Part shown: one piece after another, positions 48,318-57,473 of the stretch | Position numbering within the stretch: the first letter of the stretch is position 1 | Layout of the letters: every line of letters begins with the position of its first letter | Assembly: GCF_014200015.1 (NCBI RefSeq) | Contig: NZ_JACHOT010000005.1 | Span: 310,001 to 374,000 of the forward strand | Source: Aminobacter niigataensis | Lineage (GTDB): Bacteria; Pseudomonadota; Alphaproteobacteria; Rhizobiales; Rhizobiaceae | Direction: 5' to 3' | Length of the DNA stretch: 64,000 nt | Position numbers and translations under genes: made by a program | The notes under the pieces: model-generated | What the model was told of the DNA's origin: nothing | The model's database searches: none | Seen by the model: only the letters and a program-made list of their open reading frames with translations

Positions 48318-48342
48318 CCCTTCTCCCCTTGTGGGAGAAGGG
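48318..48342. terminator. Perfect hairpin between convergent lipoprotein and tag genes
   Basis: The 10-bp arms CCCTTCTCCC (48318-48327) and GGGAGAAGGG (48333-48342) surround the loop CTTGT. It lies between two convergent genes. The CTCCCC-TTGTGGGAG core resembles the inner repeat of the palindromic element at 55.1-55.3 kb, so it may be a dispersed repeat used as a terminator. Confidence 0.6.
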
Positions 48343-48348
48343 AAGGCC

Positions 48349-48987
48349 TCACACCGGCCGCTTGAACGCCTTCCGCTCGGCCTCGATCTTCGGGCGGCAC
48401 ATGCAGCCTTCGATATGGTCATTGACCAGCCCCATCGCCTGCATGAAGGCGTAGACGGTGGTCGGGCCGACAAAGCTCCAGCCGCGCTTCTTCAGCTCCT
48501 TCGATATCCGCGTCGAGGTCGGCGTCGTCGGGTTGGCGATCAGCGTGGGATAGTCGACCACTTCAGGGCGCTCATCCGCGCCGGGCTCGAACTTCCAGAA
48601 CCATGCCGCAAGCGAACCGGCCTCGTCGGCCAATTCGCGGGCGCGGCGGGCATTGTTGATGGTCGAGACGATCTTGCCGCGGTGGCGGACGATGCCGGGA
48701 TTGCCGAGCAGGCGCTCGATGTCGGTCTCGCCATATTCGGCGACCTTGTCGAAATCGAAGCCGGAAAACGCCTCGCGGAAATTGTCGCGCTTGCGCAGGA
48801 TGGTGAGCCACGACAGGCCGGACTGGAAACCCTCCAGGCAGATCTTCTCGAACAGCCTGATCTCGTCGGTGACCGGCCGACCCCACTCGTTGTCATGGTA
48901 ATGCAGGTAGTCGGGCAACGTGCCCGGCCAGAAGCAGCGGGTCGCCCCGTCTGCACCCAGCATAAGGCCTGTCTTTTTCTCTTCCAT
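48349..48987 (-). CDS. tag: DNA-3-methyladenine glycosylase I
   Basis: A 212-residue Tag enzyme that removes 3-methyladenine from DNA. 'RCFWPGTLPDYLHYHDNEWGRP' (about 17-38), 'LFEKICLEGFQSGLSWLTILRKRDNFREAF' (about 46-75) and the zinc residues in 'FMQAMGLVNDHIEGCMCR' near the C-terminus are diagnostic. The start at 48987 is chosen because it gives the usual short N-terminus; the frame stays open further upstream. Confidence 0.92.
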   Translation of the reverse strand: MEEKKTGLMLGADGATRCFWPGTLPDYLHYHDNEWGRPVTDEIRLFEKICLEGFQSGLSWLTILRKRDNFREAFSGFDFDKVAEYGETDIERLLGNPGIVRHRGKIVSTINNARRARELADEAGSLAAWFWKFEPGADERPEVVDYPTLIANPTTPTSTRISKELKKRGWSFVGPTTVYAFMQAMGLVNDHIEGCMCRPKIEAERKAFKRPV

Positions 48988-49199
48988 CTCAAATCCGTTC
49001 GTTAACAGCGAGAAGTGCTGATTTACCCGTGCTTTACCAGACTCCTGAACCGGCCGGTAACCACACCAAAAGGTTTCCTGACAAACGCGCATTTTAAGCA
49101 ACCCGATTCACGTTTCGGTGGGGGCGCGAAGACAACATGACCCGGAACCGGGAACGGATCGCCCTGCCCGGCAGCGACGAACGTGTTGAGAGTGCGTCC

Positions 49200-49994
49200 A
49201 TGAAGAAACGTCTGATGCTTTTGGCAACGGCCGCATTGCTGGCCGAGCTGGCTTCGCCGGCCCTTGCCTATGACCGCTACGCCGAGCGGCCACCGGTGGT
49301 GGTGAGCCCCGACCTTTCCGCACCCTGGGTGCTGCAGCTCGGCCGCAGCCCGGCCGAGGCGATGCCGCGGCAGCAGCGGCGCCAGGCTGTCCAACCGCGG
49401 GCAAGGCAGGCGCCGCCCAAGGTCCAGCAGCGCACCGTACAGCAGCAGCGCAGCGCCCAGCCGCGCCAGCCCAAGGCTGCCCAGGTACAGACCGCAGCGC
49501 TGCGCGCGCCGGAAAAGCGCACCGTCAAGCCGCAGATCAACCCGATCTACCTGCCGCAGATGGTCGCCTATGATGGCGGCGAGAAGCCAGGCACCATCAT
49601 CATCGATACCAATGAGAACTTCCTCTACCACGTGCAGGCCGACGGCCAGGCGCGGCGCTACGGCGTCGGCACCGGCAAGCCGGGCTTCGAATGGTCGGGC
49701 ACGCACAAGGTGACGTCGAAGCGCGAATGGCCGGACTGGCGCCCGCCTGCGGAGATGATCGCCCGCGAGCGCGCCAAGGGCCGCGTGCTGCCGGCAATGA
49801 TGGTCGGCGGACCGGAAAACCCGCTCGGCGCACGCGCGCTCTATCTCGGTTCGACGCTCTACCGTATCCACGGCACCAACCAGCCCTGGACCATCGGCGG
49901 CGCCGTGTCTTCAGGCTGCATCCGCATGCGCAACGAGGACGTGATGGACCTTTACGAGCGGGTCGCGGTCGGCACCAAGGTCATCGTCAGGTAA
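49200..49994 (+). CDS. L,D-transpeptidase (ErfK/YbiS family)
   Basis: A 264-residue exported enzyme. A signal peptide is at 1-23 (cleavage near ALA-YD). A low-complexity region rich in Gln, Arg, Ala and Pro (about 55-110) acts as a linker. The YkuD catalytic domain carries H224 (RIHGTN) and the nucleophile C240 (SSGCIRM). It makes 3-3 cross-links in peptidoglycan or attaches proteins to it. A second such gene lies on the other side of folD. The start follows GAGTGCGTCC, a weak ribosome-binding site. Confidence 0.9.
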   Translation: MKKRLMLLATAALLAELASPALAYDRYAERPPVVVSPDLSAPWVLQLGRSPAEAMPRQQRRQAVQPRARQAPPKVQQRTVQQQRSAQPRQPKAAQVQTAALRAPEKRTVKPQINPIYLPQMVAYDGGEKPGTIIIDTNENFLYHVQADGQARRYGVGTGKPGFEWSGTHKVTSKREWPDWRPPAEMIARERAKGRVLPAMMVGGPENPLGARALYLGSTLYRIHGTNQPWTIGGAVSSGCIRMRNEDVMDLYERVAVGTKVIVR

Positions 49995-50228
49995 TTTTCG
50001 ATTACGGGGGCGGAGCCCGGTCGAAAGGCCTGGCTCCCGAGCAGAAGGGCAGCGCGGCGGAAGATCGCGCTGTCCTTTTCGCTTTTCGGGATCGAATTGG
50101 CCTTCTCCGGCTCGATCTCTTGGGAAAAAATGTTTATCATGGATGAAAATTGACCTGATCGACCCTCCCCCAGGCGTACCGACGTATCCGGGGGCTATCC
50201 TGGATCGACGACCGCCGAAGGAAGAAGA

Positions 50229-51152
50229 ATGCCGCCGCTCGATGACAACCGCTATCTGAAAGGCGGCCCCGTGGCCGCCCGTATCATCGCCGAAGTGCGC
50301 GCTGCCGCGCAGAAGGCAACCGAGGAAGGCTTCCGCCCGAAACTCGTTTCGATCACCGTCGGCGACGTCGCCGCGGTCGATGTCTATGTCCGCAACCAGC
50401 GCGCCAAGGCCGAACTCGCCGGCATCGACTTCGAAGAACGTCCCTTTCCGGCCGAGCTGACGGCGGGCGAACTCGAAGCAGCCATCCACGGCATGAACGC
50501 CGATCCGCGTATCACCGGCATCATCATCCAGCGGCCGGTGCCGCCGCACATTCCGATCAAGGCGATCCAGGCTGCGGTGCATCCGCTGAAGGACGTCGAG
50601 GGCATGCACCCGGCCTCGATCGGCAACATCGTCTACAACCAGCTCGAACTCGCGCCCTGCACGGCGGCTGCCTCGGTGGAACTGCTCAAGGCCACCGGGC
50701 TCGACCTCAAGGGCCTGGAGGTCGTGGTCGTCGGCCATTCCGAGATCGTTGGCAAGCCGATCGCCTTCCTGCTGATGAGCGAAGGCGCGACGGTGACGGT
50801 CTGCCACCACATGACACGCTCGTTGGCCGCCCATGCGCGCCGCGCCGACGCGCTGTTCGTAGCGGTGGGCAAACCGCGGCTGATCAAGGCCGACATGGTC
50901 AAGCCGGGTGCGGCTGTCATCGACATCGGCATCAATGCCGAAACGCTGCCGGACGGGTCGAGCCGCATCGTCGGCGACGTCGACACCGAGAGCGTCAAGG
51001 AAGTGGCATCATGGATCACGCCGGTGCCGGGTGGCGTCGGGCCGGTGACGGTGGCGATCCTGCTGCGCAACACGATGGTGGCGCTGAACCGCCAGCGTGC
51101 GGTCTATCGCGCTACGTTCGGCACGGCCGAAGCGACGCTGGCGGCGGAGTAG
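50229..51152 (+). CDS. folD: Bifunctional methylene-THF dehydrogenase/methenyl-THF cyclohydrolase
   Basis: A 307-residue FolD. 'VYVRNQRAKAELAGI' carries the catalytic lysine region, 'VVVVGHSEIVGKPIAFLLMSEGATVTVCH' is the NADP-binding region and 'PVPGGVGPVTVAILLRNT' the C-terminal signature. The usual Y-x3-K string (YV-RNQRAK) is slightly altered in spacing. It interconverts one-carbon folates. GGAAGAAG precedes the start. The 234-base gap upstream holds no recognised gene. Confidence 0.92.
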   Translation: MPPLDDNRYLKGGPVAARIIAEVRAAAQKATEEGFRPKLVSITVGDVAAVDVYVRNQRAKAELAGIDFEERPFPAELTAGELEAAIHGMNADPRITGIIIQRPVPPHIPIKAIQAAVHPLKDVEGMHPASIGNIVYNQLELAPCTAAASVELLKATGLDLKGLEVVVVGHSEIVGKPIAFLLMSEGATVTVCHHMTRSLAAHARRADALFVAVGKPRLIKADMVKPGAAVIDIGINAETLPDGSSRIVGDVDTESVKEVASWITPVPGGVGPVTVAILLRNTMVALNRQRAVYRATFGTAEATLAAE

Positions 51153-51177
51153 ACGACCCGGCTCCAGCGACGGCGCG

Positions 51178-51972
51178 CTAGAGCCTCCAGGTGCCGTCCT
51201 GGACCTGCGGCGTCGCGGGGTTGGCAACCATCTGCAGGCCGCTGGTGACAACGATCGGCGTGCCATCGGGCACGCGGTCGTAAAGATCCATGATGTCCTG
51301 GTTGATCAGCCGCACGCAGCCCGACGAGACGGACTTGCCGATCGAGGCCCATTCCGGCGAGCCGTGCAGGCGGTAGAGCGTGTCCTTGCCATCCTGGAAG
51401 ATGTAGAGCGCACGCGCGCCGAGCGGATTCTGGATGCCCGGCTGCATGCCGCCTTCCCACTCGTTCTTGCCGGGAATCTGGCGGGCACGGTACTTTTCCA
51501 GTTCCGGCTGGCGGTCGATCATCTCGTTAGGCGGGAACCAGCGCGGCCAGGTCTGCTTCCATTCGATGACGCCGCGGCCGGCCCATTCGAAGCCGGCGCG
51601 GCCGAGGCCGACGCCATAGCGAATGGCCTCGCCATTGTCGCTGACCAGATAGAGGAAGTGGGCTGCGGTATCGATGACGACGGTGCCTGGCGCCTCGCCG
51701 GTGGGGTCGGCCACGACCTGGCGATAATAGCGCGGATCGATCTTCTTGAACGGCACGCCCGGAATGTCATAGCCATTGTCGATGACCGGCGCATACATCA
51801 TCTGCGGCTCGGTGAAGGACGGGTCATTGCGCAAGGTGGGCGGTGGCGGCGCCACGGGAAACGCCGGTTCGGCCACGCGCTCGCTGCGCGTCGTCGAGCA
51901 TGCCGAAAGGGCAGCCGATGCGACACCGGTTGCGGCCAATGCCAGAAGATTGCGGCGGGTGAATTTCGACAT
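51178..51972 (-). CDS. L,D-transpeptidase, Tat-like lipoprotein signal
   Basis: A 264-residue exported YkuD-domain protein. The N-terminus MSKFTRRNLLALAATG combines a twin-arginine-like motif with a lipobox (LSAC, Cys at about 24). The catalytic residues lie in 'YRLHGSPEW' and SSGCVRL. Its proline-rich linker is short compared with the paralogue at 49.2 kb. It is convergent with folD. The ATG at 51978 is an alternative start. Confidence 0.88.
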   Translation of the reverse strand: MSKFTRRNLLALAATGVASAALSACSTTRSERVAEPAFPVAPPPPTLRNDPSFTEPQMMYAPVIDNGYDIPGVPFKKIDPRYYRQVVADPTGEAPGTVVIDTAAHFLYLVSDNGEAIRYGVGLGRAGFEWAGRGVIEWKQTWPRWFPPNEMIDRQPELEKYRARQIPGKNEWEGGMQPGIQNPLGARALYIFQDGKDTLYRLHGSPEWASIGKSVSSGCVRLINQDIMDLYDRVPDGTPIVVTSGLQMVANPATPQVQDGTWRL

Positions 51973-52100
51973 CGGCATTCCATGTGATTGAAGGCTTGCA
52001 ACGCGCCGGACCCTTGCATGTTCCATGCCAAAGTTTCAATCAGCGCCCTGCCTGCTCGCGGCGCGCGCAGAGCGGATTGGCGCGAGATGAGGCTTTCAGG

Positions 52101-53402
52101 TCACTCAAGCCCGGCCGGCTTGTCGCCGCCATAGGCCCAGTCGAGCAATTTGACGGTGTGGACCACCGGCAGTCTTGCCGCCGAGGCGATCTGGGTGATG
52201 CAGCCGATATTGCCGGTGGCGACCAGCGCTGCACCCGTGGCCTCGATGTTTTTGACCTTGCGGTCGCGCAGACGCGCCGAGATCTCCGGCTGCATGATGT
52301 TGTAGGTGCCGGCCGAACCGCAACACAGATGCCCCTCGCGCGGCTCCTTGACGACAAAGCCGGCGCGCGACAGCAGGTCCTTGGGCTGGCGGGTGATCTT
52401 CTGGCCGTGCTGCATCGAGCAGGCCGAGTGATAAGCGACGGTCAGGCCCGGCTTGCGCTGGGGCTCGGGCAGATCCAGGGTCGCCAGATATTCGGTGACG
52501 TCCTTGGCCAGCGCCGATACCCGCGCTGCCTTTTCGGCATAGGCCGGGTCGAGCCTGAGCATGAAACCGTAATCCTTGATCGTCGTGCCGCAACCCGAAG
52601 CGGTGATGACGATGGCGTCGAGGCCGCCACTGTCGATCTCGCGGGTCCAGGCGTCGACATTCTGCCGCGCCGAGGCAAGCGCCGCCTCCTCGCGTCCCAT
52701 GTGATGAACGAGCGCGCCGCAGCAGCCCTCGCCCTTCGGCACCACGACCTCGATGCCGAGCCGGGTGAGCAGCGACACCGTCGCCTCGTTGATGCCGGGC
52801 TCGAGCACCGGCTGGGCACAGCCGGTGAGGATGGCGACGCGGCCAAGTTTCGTGCCTTTCGCGGCATGGCTGCCTGGTGTCGCCATGGCCGACGCGGCTG
52901 GCACCGAGGCGGGCGCGAGCCGGAGCATCGCGGCGAACGGTTTCAGCGCCGGCACCCTGTCGAACACGTTGGCGAAGGGCCGGCCGAGCCGGGCCAGTTG
53001 CAACGCCGCGCGGAACCGCCCGGGATATGGCAGCACGGCGGCCAGCACGCCGCGCGTCAGCCGGTTCATCAAAGGGCGGCGATAGGTCTTTTCGATATGG
53101 GCGCGGGCGTGGTCGACAAGGTGCATGTAGTTCACGCCCGACGGACAGGTGGTCATGCAGGCGAGGCAGGACAGGCAGCGGTCGATGTGGGTGACGATTT
53201 CCTTGTCGGCCGGCCGGCCGTTTTCCAGCATGTCCTTGATCAGGTAGATGCGGCCGCGCGGCGAATCCAACTCGTTGCCGAGCGTGACATAGGTCGGGCA
53301 GGTCGCCGTGCAGAAGCCGCAATGCACGCATTTGCGCAGGATCTTCTCCGATTCTGCGACATGCGGATCGGCAAGCTGGGCGGCGGTGAAATTGGTCTGC
53401 AC
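52101..53402 (-). CDS. glcF: Glycolate oxidase iron-sulphur subunit
   Basis: A 433-residue subunit with two [4Fe-4S] motifs, CVHCGFCTATCP (about 26-37) and CLSCLACMTTCP (about 77-88). Two CCG domains follow, with 'GEGCCGALVHHMG' and 'HLCCGSAGTYN'. It carries electrons from the GlcDE flavin site towards the membrane. It ends the glcD operon. The 16-base gap to the membrane-protein gene upstream suggests co-transcription. Confidence 0.93.
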   Translation of the reverse strand: MQTNFTAAQLADPHVAESEKILRKCVHCGFCTATCPTYVTLGNELDSPRGRIYLIKDMLENGRPADKEIVTHIDRCLSCLACMTTCPSGVNYMHLVDHARAHIEKTYRRPLMNRLTRGVLAAVLPYPGRFRAALQLARLGRPFANVFDRVPALKPFAAMLRLAPASVPAASAMATPGSHAAKGTKLGRVAILTGCAQPVLEPGINEATVSLLTRLGIEVVVPKGEGCCGALVHHMGREEAALASARQNVDAWTREIDSGGLDAIVITASGCGTTIKDYGFMLRLDPAYAEKAARVSALAKDVTEYLATLDLPEPQRKPGLTVAYHSACSMQHGQKITRQPKDLLSRAGFVVKEPREGHLCCGSAGTYNIMQPEISARLRDRKVKNIEATGAALVATGNIGCITQIASAARLPVVHTVKLLDWAYGGDKPAGLE

Positions 53403-53418
53403 GGCGTTTTGAGCTTTC

Positions 53419-53796
53419 TCAGATCAGCCAGCTGTCGGGGTTCTTGATCGGCTCGCCTCGTCCCAATGCCTGAAGGCCGACGATGCAGCGGACGATGAAC
53501 CAGACGGCGACGGCGAACATCAGGATGAAGCCGATGAAGACCATCATCAGCACAATGGATACCAGCGCGTAGAGCAGGCCAATCCAGAAGGTGCGGATGA
53601 GCCAGGTGTAGTGGCTCTCGACGAAACCGCCAGCCTTGCCGCGGTTCATGTAGGCCAGGACAATGCCGACTATGCCGCTGATGCCGATCACCAGCCCAGC
53701 GAGGTAGAGGATATAGATGACCTGGACATTGGTCTGGCCGGGGTCGAGCCAGCGGTCGGTCTGGCGCGGTGTCGTGGGCGGAGGTGTGTCGCTCAT
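53419..53796 (-). CDS. Small membrane protein inside the glc operon (DUF4870/COG3671-like)
   Basis: A 125-residue protein with three membrane segments (about 25-47, 65-85, 90-110) after a polar proline-rich N-terminus. 'YILYLAGLVIGISGIVGIVLAYMNRG' and 'SHYTWLIRTFWIGLLY' resemble the COG3671/DUF4870 group. Its ATG overlaps the glcE stop codon (ATGA). It could anchor the glycolate oxidase complex, but that is only inferred from position. Confidence 0.72.
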   Translation of the reverse strand: MSDTPPPTTPRQTDRWLDPGQTNVQVIYILYLAGLVIGISGIVGIVLAYMNRGKAGGFVESHYTWLIRTFWIGLLYALVSIVLMMVFIGFILMFAVAVWFIVRCIVGLQALGRGEPIKNPDSWLI

Positions 53797-55046
53797 GGTG
53801 TTTTTCCCTCTGTTGCACCCGTCAGGGTAGCAGGTCCGGAGCCGGGCACCATGCGGCCAGGATTGAAGATGTTCTTCGGGTCGAACTCGGCCTTCAGCCG
53901 GGCCGAAAGTGCCGCCAATGCTGCAGGCTGCGGCTCGAAGACCGGAACAGCGGCGCGCCAGGCGGCCGGGGCGCGGACCAGCGTGGCGTGGCCGCCTCCG
54001 AATTTCCTGATCAGCATACGCAACAGATCGGCTTCGGGCTCGCCCTCCATGCGCAGCCAGACGAGGCCGCCCTGCCAGTCGTAGAAGGCGTCGGCTGCTG
54101 CCTGCATGCGCAGGGCCAGCACCATGTTGTGGGCATCCGCCGGCGGCATCGATACGCGCCAGACGGGCTTGTCGGAGCCATCGGCGAATGGCCTGACATC
54201 GCGCATGTCGCGCCACAGTGCTGCCGATGCTTCGCCCGAAATCTCCTCGATCGCCCCGGCATTGCCAAGCAGCTGTTTCAGCTGTTCGAGGCGGTAGGCG
54301 ACCGACGGACCGAAACCCTCGACGCGCAGCAGCGTTGCGGGATCACCGCCGAGGCTGCCGCCTGTGACACGCGCGGCCATGCGTTCGGGCAGATGGGCTG
54401 CGGACGAGACCTCGGCACTCGACCCTATGGCGAGGGCCATCGCGGCCGTGGCGTTGTCGTCGAGCAGGCCGCGGATGGCGAGCGTGGTCTCGGTTTCCGC
54501 TGCGGGCAGCACCTTGAAGGTGACGTCGGTGAGAACGGCCAGCGTGCCCCACGATGCGGCCATGGCCTTGGACAGGTCATATCCGGTGACGTTCTTGACG
54601 ACGCGGCCGCCCGACTTGAAGGCCTCGCCGCGGCCTGAGACGGCATGAATGCCAAGAATATGGTCCCTGGCGGCGCCTGCCTTGAGGCGGCGCGGGCCGG
54701 CGAGGTTGGCGGCGAGCGTGCCGCCGATGGTGCCGCGCCCGGGCGTCTGCCCCAGCAGCGGACCGTAATCCATGGGCTCAAAGTCGAACCGCTGGCCGTT
54801 TTGGGCAAGCAGTGCTTCGATCTCGGCAAGCGGCGTGCCTGATCTGGCCGACAGCACCAGTTCGGCGGGTTCGTAGAGCGTGACGCCGGACAGCTGCGAC
54901 AGATCGAGCGTATGCTCGCACTGCAGCGGACGGCCGATGGCGCGTTTGGAACCATGGCCGAGAATTTCGAGCGGCGCTTCTTCCGCCAGCGCCCATTGGA
55001 CGGCGCTGAGCACTTCGGCTGAGGTGGTGGGCGTGAAGGTGGTCAT
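53793..55046 (-). CDS. glcE: Glycolate oxidase FAD-binding subunit
   Basis: A 417-residue PCMH-type FAD-binding protein. 'ILGHGSKRAIGRP' (about 28-40), 'GPLLGQTPGRGTIGGTLAANLAGPRR' (about 93-118) and 'KSGGRVVKNVTGYDLSKAMAASWGTLAVLTDVTFKVLP' are typical GlcE strings. With GlcD and GlcF it oxidises glycolate to glyoxylate. The start at 55046 is 13 bases from the edge of the palindromic element; a longer reading through that element was rejected. Confidence 0.92.
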   Translation of the reverse strand: MTTFTPTTSAEVLSAVQWALAEEAPLEILGHGSKRAIGRPLQCEHTLDLSQLSGVTLYEPAELVLSARSGTPLAEIEALLAQNGQRFDFEPMDYGPLLGQTPGRGTIGGTLAANLAGPRRLKAGAARDHILGIHAVSGRGEAFKSGGRVVKNVTGYDLSKAMAASWGTLAVLTDVTFKVLPAAETETTLAIRGLLDDNATAAMALAIGSSAEVSSAAHLPERMAARVTGGSLGGDPATLLRVEGFGPSVAYRLEQLKQLLGNAGAIEEISGEASAALWRDMRDVRPFADGSDKPVWRVSMPPADAHNMVLALRMQAAADAFYDWQGGLVWLRMEGEPEADLLRMLIRKFGGGHATLVRAPAAWRAAVPVFEPQPAALAALSARLKAEFDPKNIFNPGRMVPGSGPATLTGATEGKTP

Positions 55047-55058
55047 GACCTGGAAAAC

Positions 55059-55319
55059 CTTGGGTTCCTCGCCCCCGCAAGGCACAAGGCAATCGCATAA
55101 GAAATCACCCCCACCCCTAACCCCACCCCACAAGGGGGAGGGGAACTTTTCGGCACGGACATCCTCAGCCAACGTTCGACGGTTTTGGTGAAACCAATGG
55201 CCCAGCGGTCCCCCTCCCCCTTGTGGGGAGGGGTTAGGGGTGGGGGTACAGCGCAGGCCGGACCATTCAGTGCAAGCGCACGCAATTGCATTACGCTTTG
55301 CGGGGGCGAGGAACCCAAG
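55059..55319. repeat. MITE-like palindromic element in the glc operon
   Basis: A 261-bp element with perfect 22-bp terminal inverted repeats (55059-55080 and 55298-55319, reading CTTGGGTTCCTCGCCCC...). Nested inside is a second inverted repeat of 37 bp with one mismatch (55107-55143 and 55211-55247), rich in C and G runs. It fills almost all of the 304-base gap between the ASCH gene and glcE and contains no gene. The structure can fold into a long hairpin, as mobile non-autonomous repeats of rhizobia do. Confidence 0.8.
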
Positions 55320-55350
55320 TCCTGCGAGCCCGCAAAATCCTGCGCGCCCA

Positions 55351-55935
55351 TCACAGCCGATGCTCCCGGAGCTTTTCGAGGGCGGCTGTGCCGCGCGGCG
55401 AGAGGCGGTAGCCGACGTCGAGGCTTTCGGTCAGGCCGAACTCCTTGAGCTTGCGGACGTCCTGCTTGAATTTGAGCTTCTCGACGCCGAGGCGTTCAGC
55501 CAGCACAGCGGCCGCTACCTCAGGATTTTGCCCAATCAGACGCAGGATCGACGGGAAATATCCCGGCGCGGTGCTGTCCCATCTTTCGAAGCGGACGGCG
55601 AGCGCATGCCAGTCGGCATCGCTGAGGTCGACCGCCTCGCGCAGCGACAACCGGGCGTCAGCCTCGATGCCATCGAAGGAAATGCGGTAGAGGGTACGAT
55701 CGGCGCCGTCGCGCAGATCGGCAGTCAGCGCGCCAAGATCATTGTAGCCGGCGGCACGGGCGTCCGCCTCGGACAACGTGGCTTCATCTACTACCTCGAC
55801 CACGCCGATACGGACCACGCCAACGGCCGTGCGCAGGCCGGTGCCGGCCTTGACCGTGGGCCGCTGCCAGCGGCGGAAGGCGAGCGTGATGTCGCCGCGC
55901 CTAATACCTTCAAGGGTCGCCTGCTTCAAAAGCAT
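55351..55935 (-). CDS. ASCH-domain protein with C-terminal winged helix
   Basis: A 194-residue protein. The N-terminal half (LLKQATLEGIRRGDITLAFRRWQRP, then 'GVVRIGVVEVVDEATLSEADARAAGY') is an ASCH domain, a PUA-like fold that binds RNA or modified bases. The C-terminal part ('FPSILRLIGQNPEVAAAVLAERLGVEKLKFKQDVRKLKEFGL') resembles a winged helix. The ATG overlaps the glcD stop codon (ATGA), so it is translated with glcD. Its part in glycolate metabolism is unknown. Confidence 0.8.
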   Translation of the reverse strand: MLLKQATLEGIRRGDITLAFRRWQRPTVKAGTGLRTAVGVVRIGVVEVVDEATLSEADARAAGYNDLGALTADLRDGADRTLYRISFDGIEADARLSLREAVDLSDADWHALAVRFERWDSTAPGYFPSILRLIGQNPEVAAAVLAERLGVEKLKFKQDVRKLKEFGLTESLDVGYRLSPRGTAALEKLREHRL

Positions 55936-57431
55936 CAGAACCTCGGAATGTCGGGGAACGCCACCTGCCCACGGTGGACGTGCATGCGGCCGAGTTCGGC
56001 GCAGCGGCGCAGTTGCGGGAACACCTTGCCGGGATTGAGCAGGTGGTTGGGATCGAAGGCGCATTTGACCCGCATCTGCTGGTCGAGATCGATCTCGTTG
56101 AACATTTCGGGCATCAGGTCGCGTTTTTCGACGCCGACGCCGTGCTCGCCGGTCAAGACGCCGCCGACCTTGACGCACAGTCGCAGGATGTCCGAGCCAA
56201 ACGCCTCGGCCTTTTCGAGTTCGCCCGGCTTGTTGGCGTCGTAGAGGATGAGCGGGTGCAGATTGCCGTCGCCGGCGTGGAAGACATTGGCGACACCGAG
56301 GCCGTACTGTTCCGACAGCTCGCGCATGCCGGCGAGCACGCGCGGCAGTTCCTTGCGCGGGATGGTGCCGTCCATGCAGTAATAATCGGGGGAGATGCGG
56401 CCGACGGCCGGGAATGCCGCCTTGCGGCCGGCCCAGAAAGTTAGCCGCTCCTGCTCGCTTGCCGAGATGCGGCAGGTGGTGGCGCCGTTGCGGTTGGCGA
56501 TCGCCTCGACCAGGCCGATCAGGTGGTCGACCTCGACGCCCGGCCCGTCGAGCTCGACGATCAACAGCGCTTCGACATCGAGCGGATAGCCGGCATGGAC
56601 GAAGTCCTCGGCAGCGTGGATCGCCGGCCGGTCCATCATCTCCATGCCGCCGGGAATGATGCCGGCGCCGATGATGTCGGCGACGCACTGGCCGCCCTGC
56701 TCGCTGGTGGGGAAACCGATCAGCAGCGCGCGCGCCGTCTCCGGCTTCTTGAGGATGCGGACGGTGACCTCGGTGACGACGCCGAGCAGCCCTTCCGAGC
56801 CGGTCATGATGCCAAGCAGGTCGTAGCCTTCGGCGTCGAGATGCTTGCCGCCGAGACGCACGACCTCGCCGTTCATCAGCACCATTTCGATGCCGAGCAC
56901 ATTGTTGGCGGTGAGGCCGTATTTCAGGCAGTGCACGCCGCCGGAATTCTCGGCGACGTTGCCGCCAATGGAACAGGCGATCTGCGAGGACGGGTCGGGC
57001 GCATAATAAAAGCCGTCCAGTTCGACGGCGGTGGTGATGCCGAGATTGGTGACACCGGGCTGGGCGACAACGACACGGTTGGGATAGTCGATTTCGATGA
57101 TGCGGTTGAACCGGCTCATGACCAGGAGCACGGCATCTTCGAGCGGCAACGCACCGCCTGACAAGGAGGTGCCCGAGCCGCGCGGCACGACGCGAATGTT
57201 GCGATCGTTGCAGTATTTGAGCAGGCGCGACACCTGCGCCACCGTTTCGGGGAGGACGACGACCATGGGCAGTTGGCGATAGGCGGTCAGGCCGTCGCTC
57301 TCGAACGCCCGCATCTCATTGACCGCGTCGACCACGCCTTCGCCCGGCACGATGATGCGCATGTCGGCGACGATCTCGTCGCGCCGGCCAAGGGTTGCGG
57401 CATCGGGCTTGGGCATAGATATGCCGGACAT
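55935..57431 (-). CDS. glcD: Glycolate oxidase catalytic subunit
   Basis: A 498-residue FAD-linked oxidase. The PCMH domain has 'VVPRGSGTSLSGGALPLEDAVLL' (about 81-103) and 'GNVAENSGGVHCLKYG' (about 157-172). The C-terminal domain carries 'NVFHAGDGNLHPLILYD' and 'CVKVGGVLTGEHGVG', the active-site strings of the family. It oxidises glycolate to glyoxylate with GlcE and GlcF. It is the first gene of the operon; a 10-bp-arm palindrome lies 20 bases before its start. Confidence 0.94.
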   Translation of the reverse strand: MSGISMPKPDAATLGRRDEIVADMRIIVPGEGVVDAVNEMRAFESDGLTAYRQLPMVVVLPETVAQVSRLLKYCNDRNIRVVPRGSGTSLSGGALPLEDAVLLVMSRFNRIIEIDYPNRVVVAQPGVTNLGITTAVELDGFYYAPDPSSQIACSIGGNVAENSGGVHCLKYGLTANNVLGIEMVLMNGEVVRLGGKHLDAEGYDLLGIMTGSEGLLGVVTEVTVRILKKPETARALLIGFPTSEQGGQCVADIIGAGIIPGGMEMMDRPAIHAAEDFVHAGYPLDVEALLIVELDGPGVEVDHLIGLVEAIANRNGATTCRISASEQERLTFWAGRKAAFPAVGRISPDYYCMDGTIPRKELPRVLAGMRELSEQYGLGVANVFHAGDGNLHPLILYDANKPGELEKAEAFGSDILRLCVKVGGVLTGEHGVGVEKRDLMPEMFNEIDLDQQMRVKCAFDPNHLLNPGKVFPQLRRCAELGRMHVHRGQVAFPDIPRF

Positions 57432-57450
57432 CGGTCACCTGCGGTCGCCA

Positions 57451-57473
57451 ACTGGTAAAAAGCTTTTACCAGT
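57451..57473. promoter_or_regulatory. Palindromic operator candidate upstream of glcD
   Basis: Perfect arms ACTGGTAAAA (57451-57460) and TTTTACCAGT (57464-57473) around AGC. It lies 20-42 bases before the glcD start. A related site (59042-59064), which shares the right arm TTTGACCAGT, lies before the GntR gene. A GntR-type regulator is the natural candidate, although the TGGT/ACCA spacing is wider than in classic FadR sites. Confidence 0.5.

Noticed and set aside
50143-50260. A 38-codon frame before folD as a possible leader peptide
   Set aside because: No ribosome-binding site of note, no regulatory residue bias, and it overlaps the folD start in another frame.
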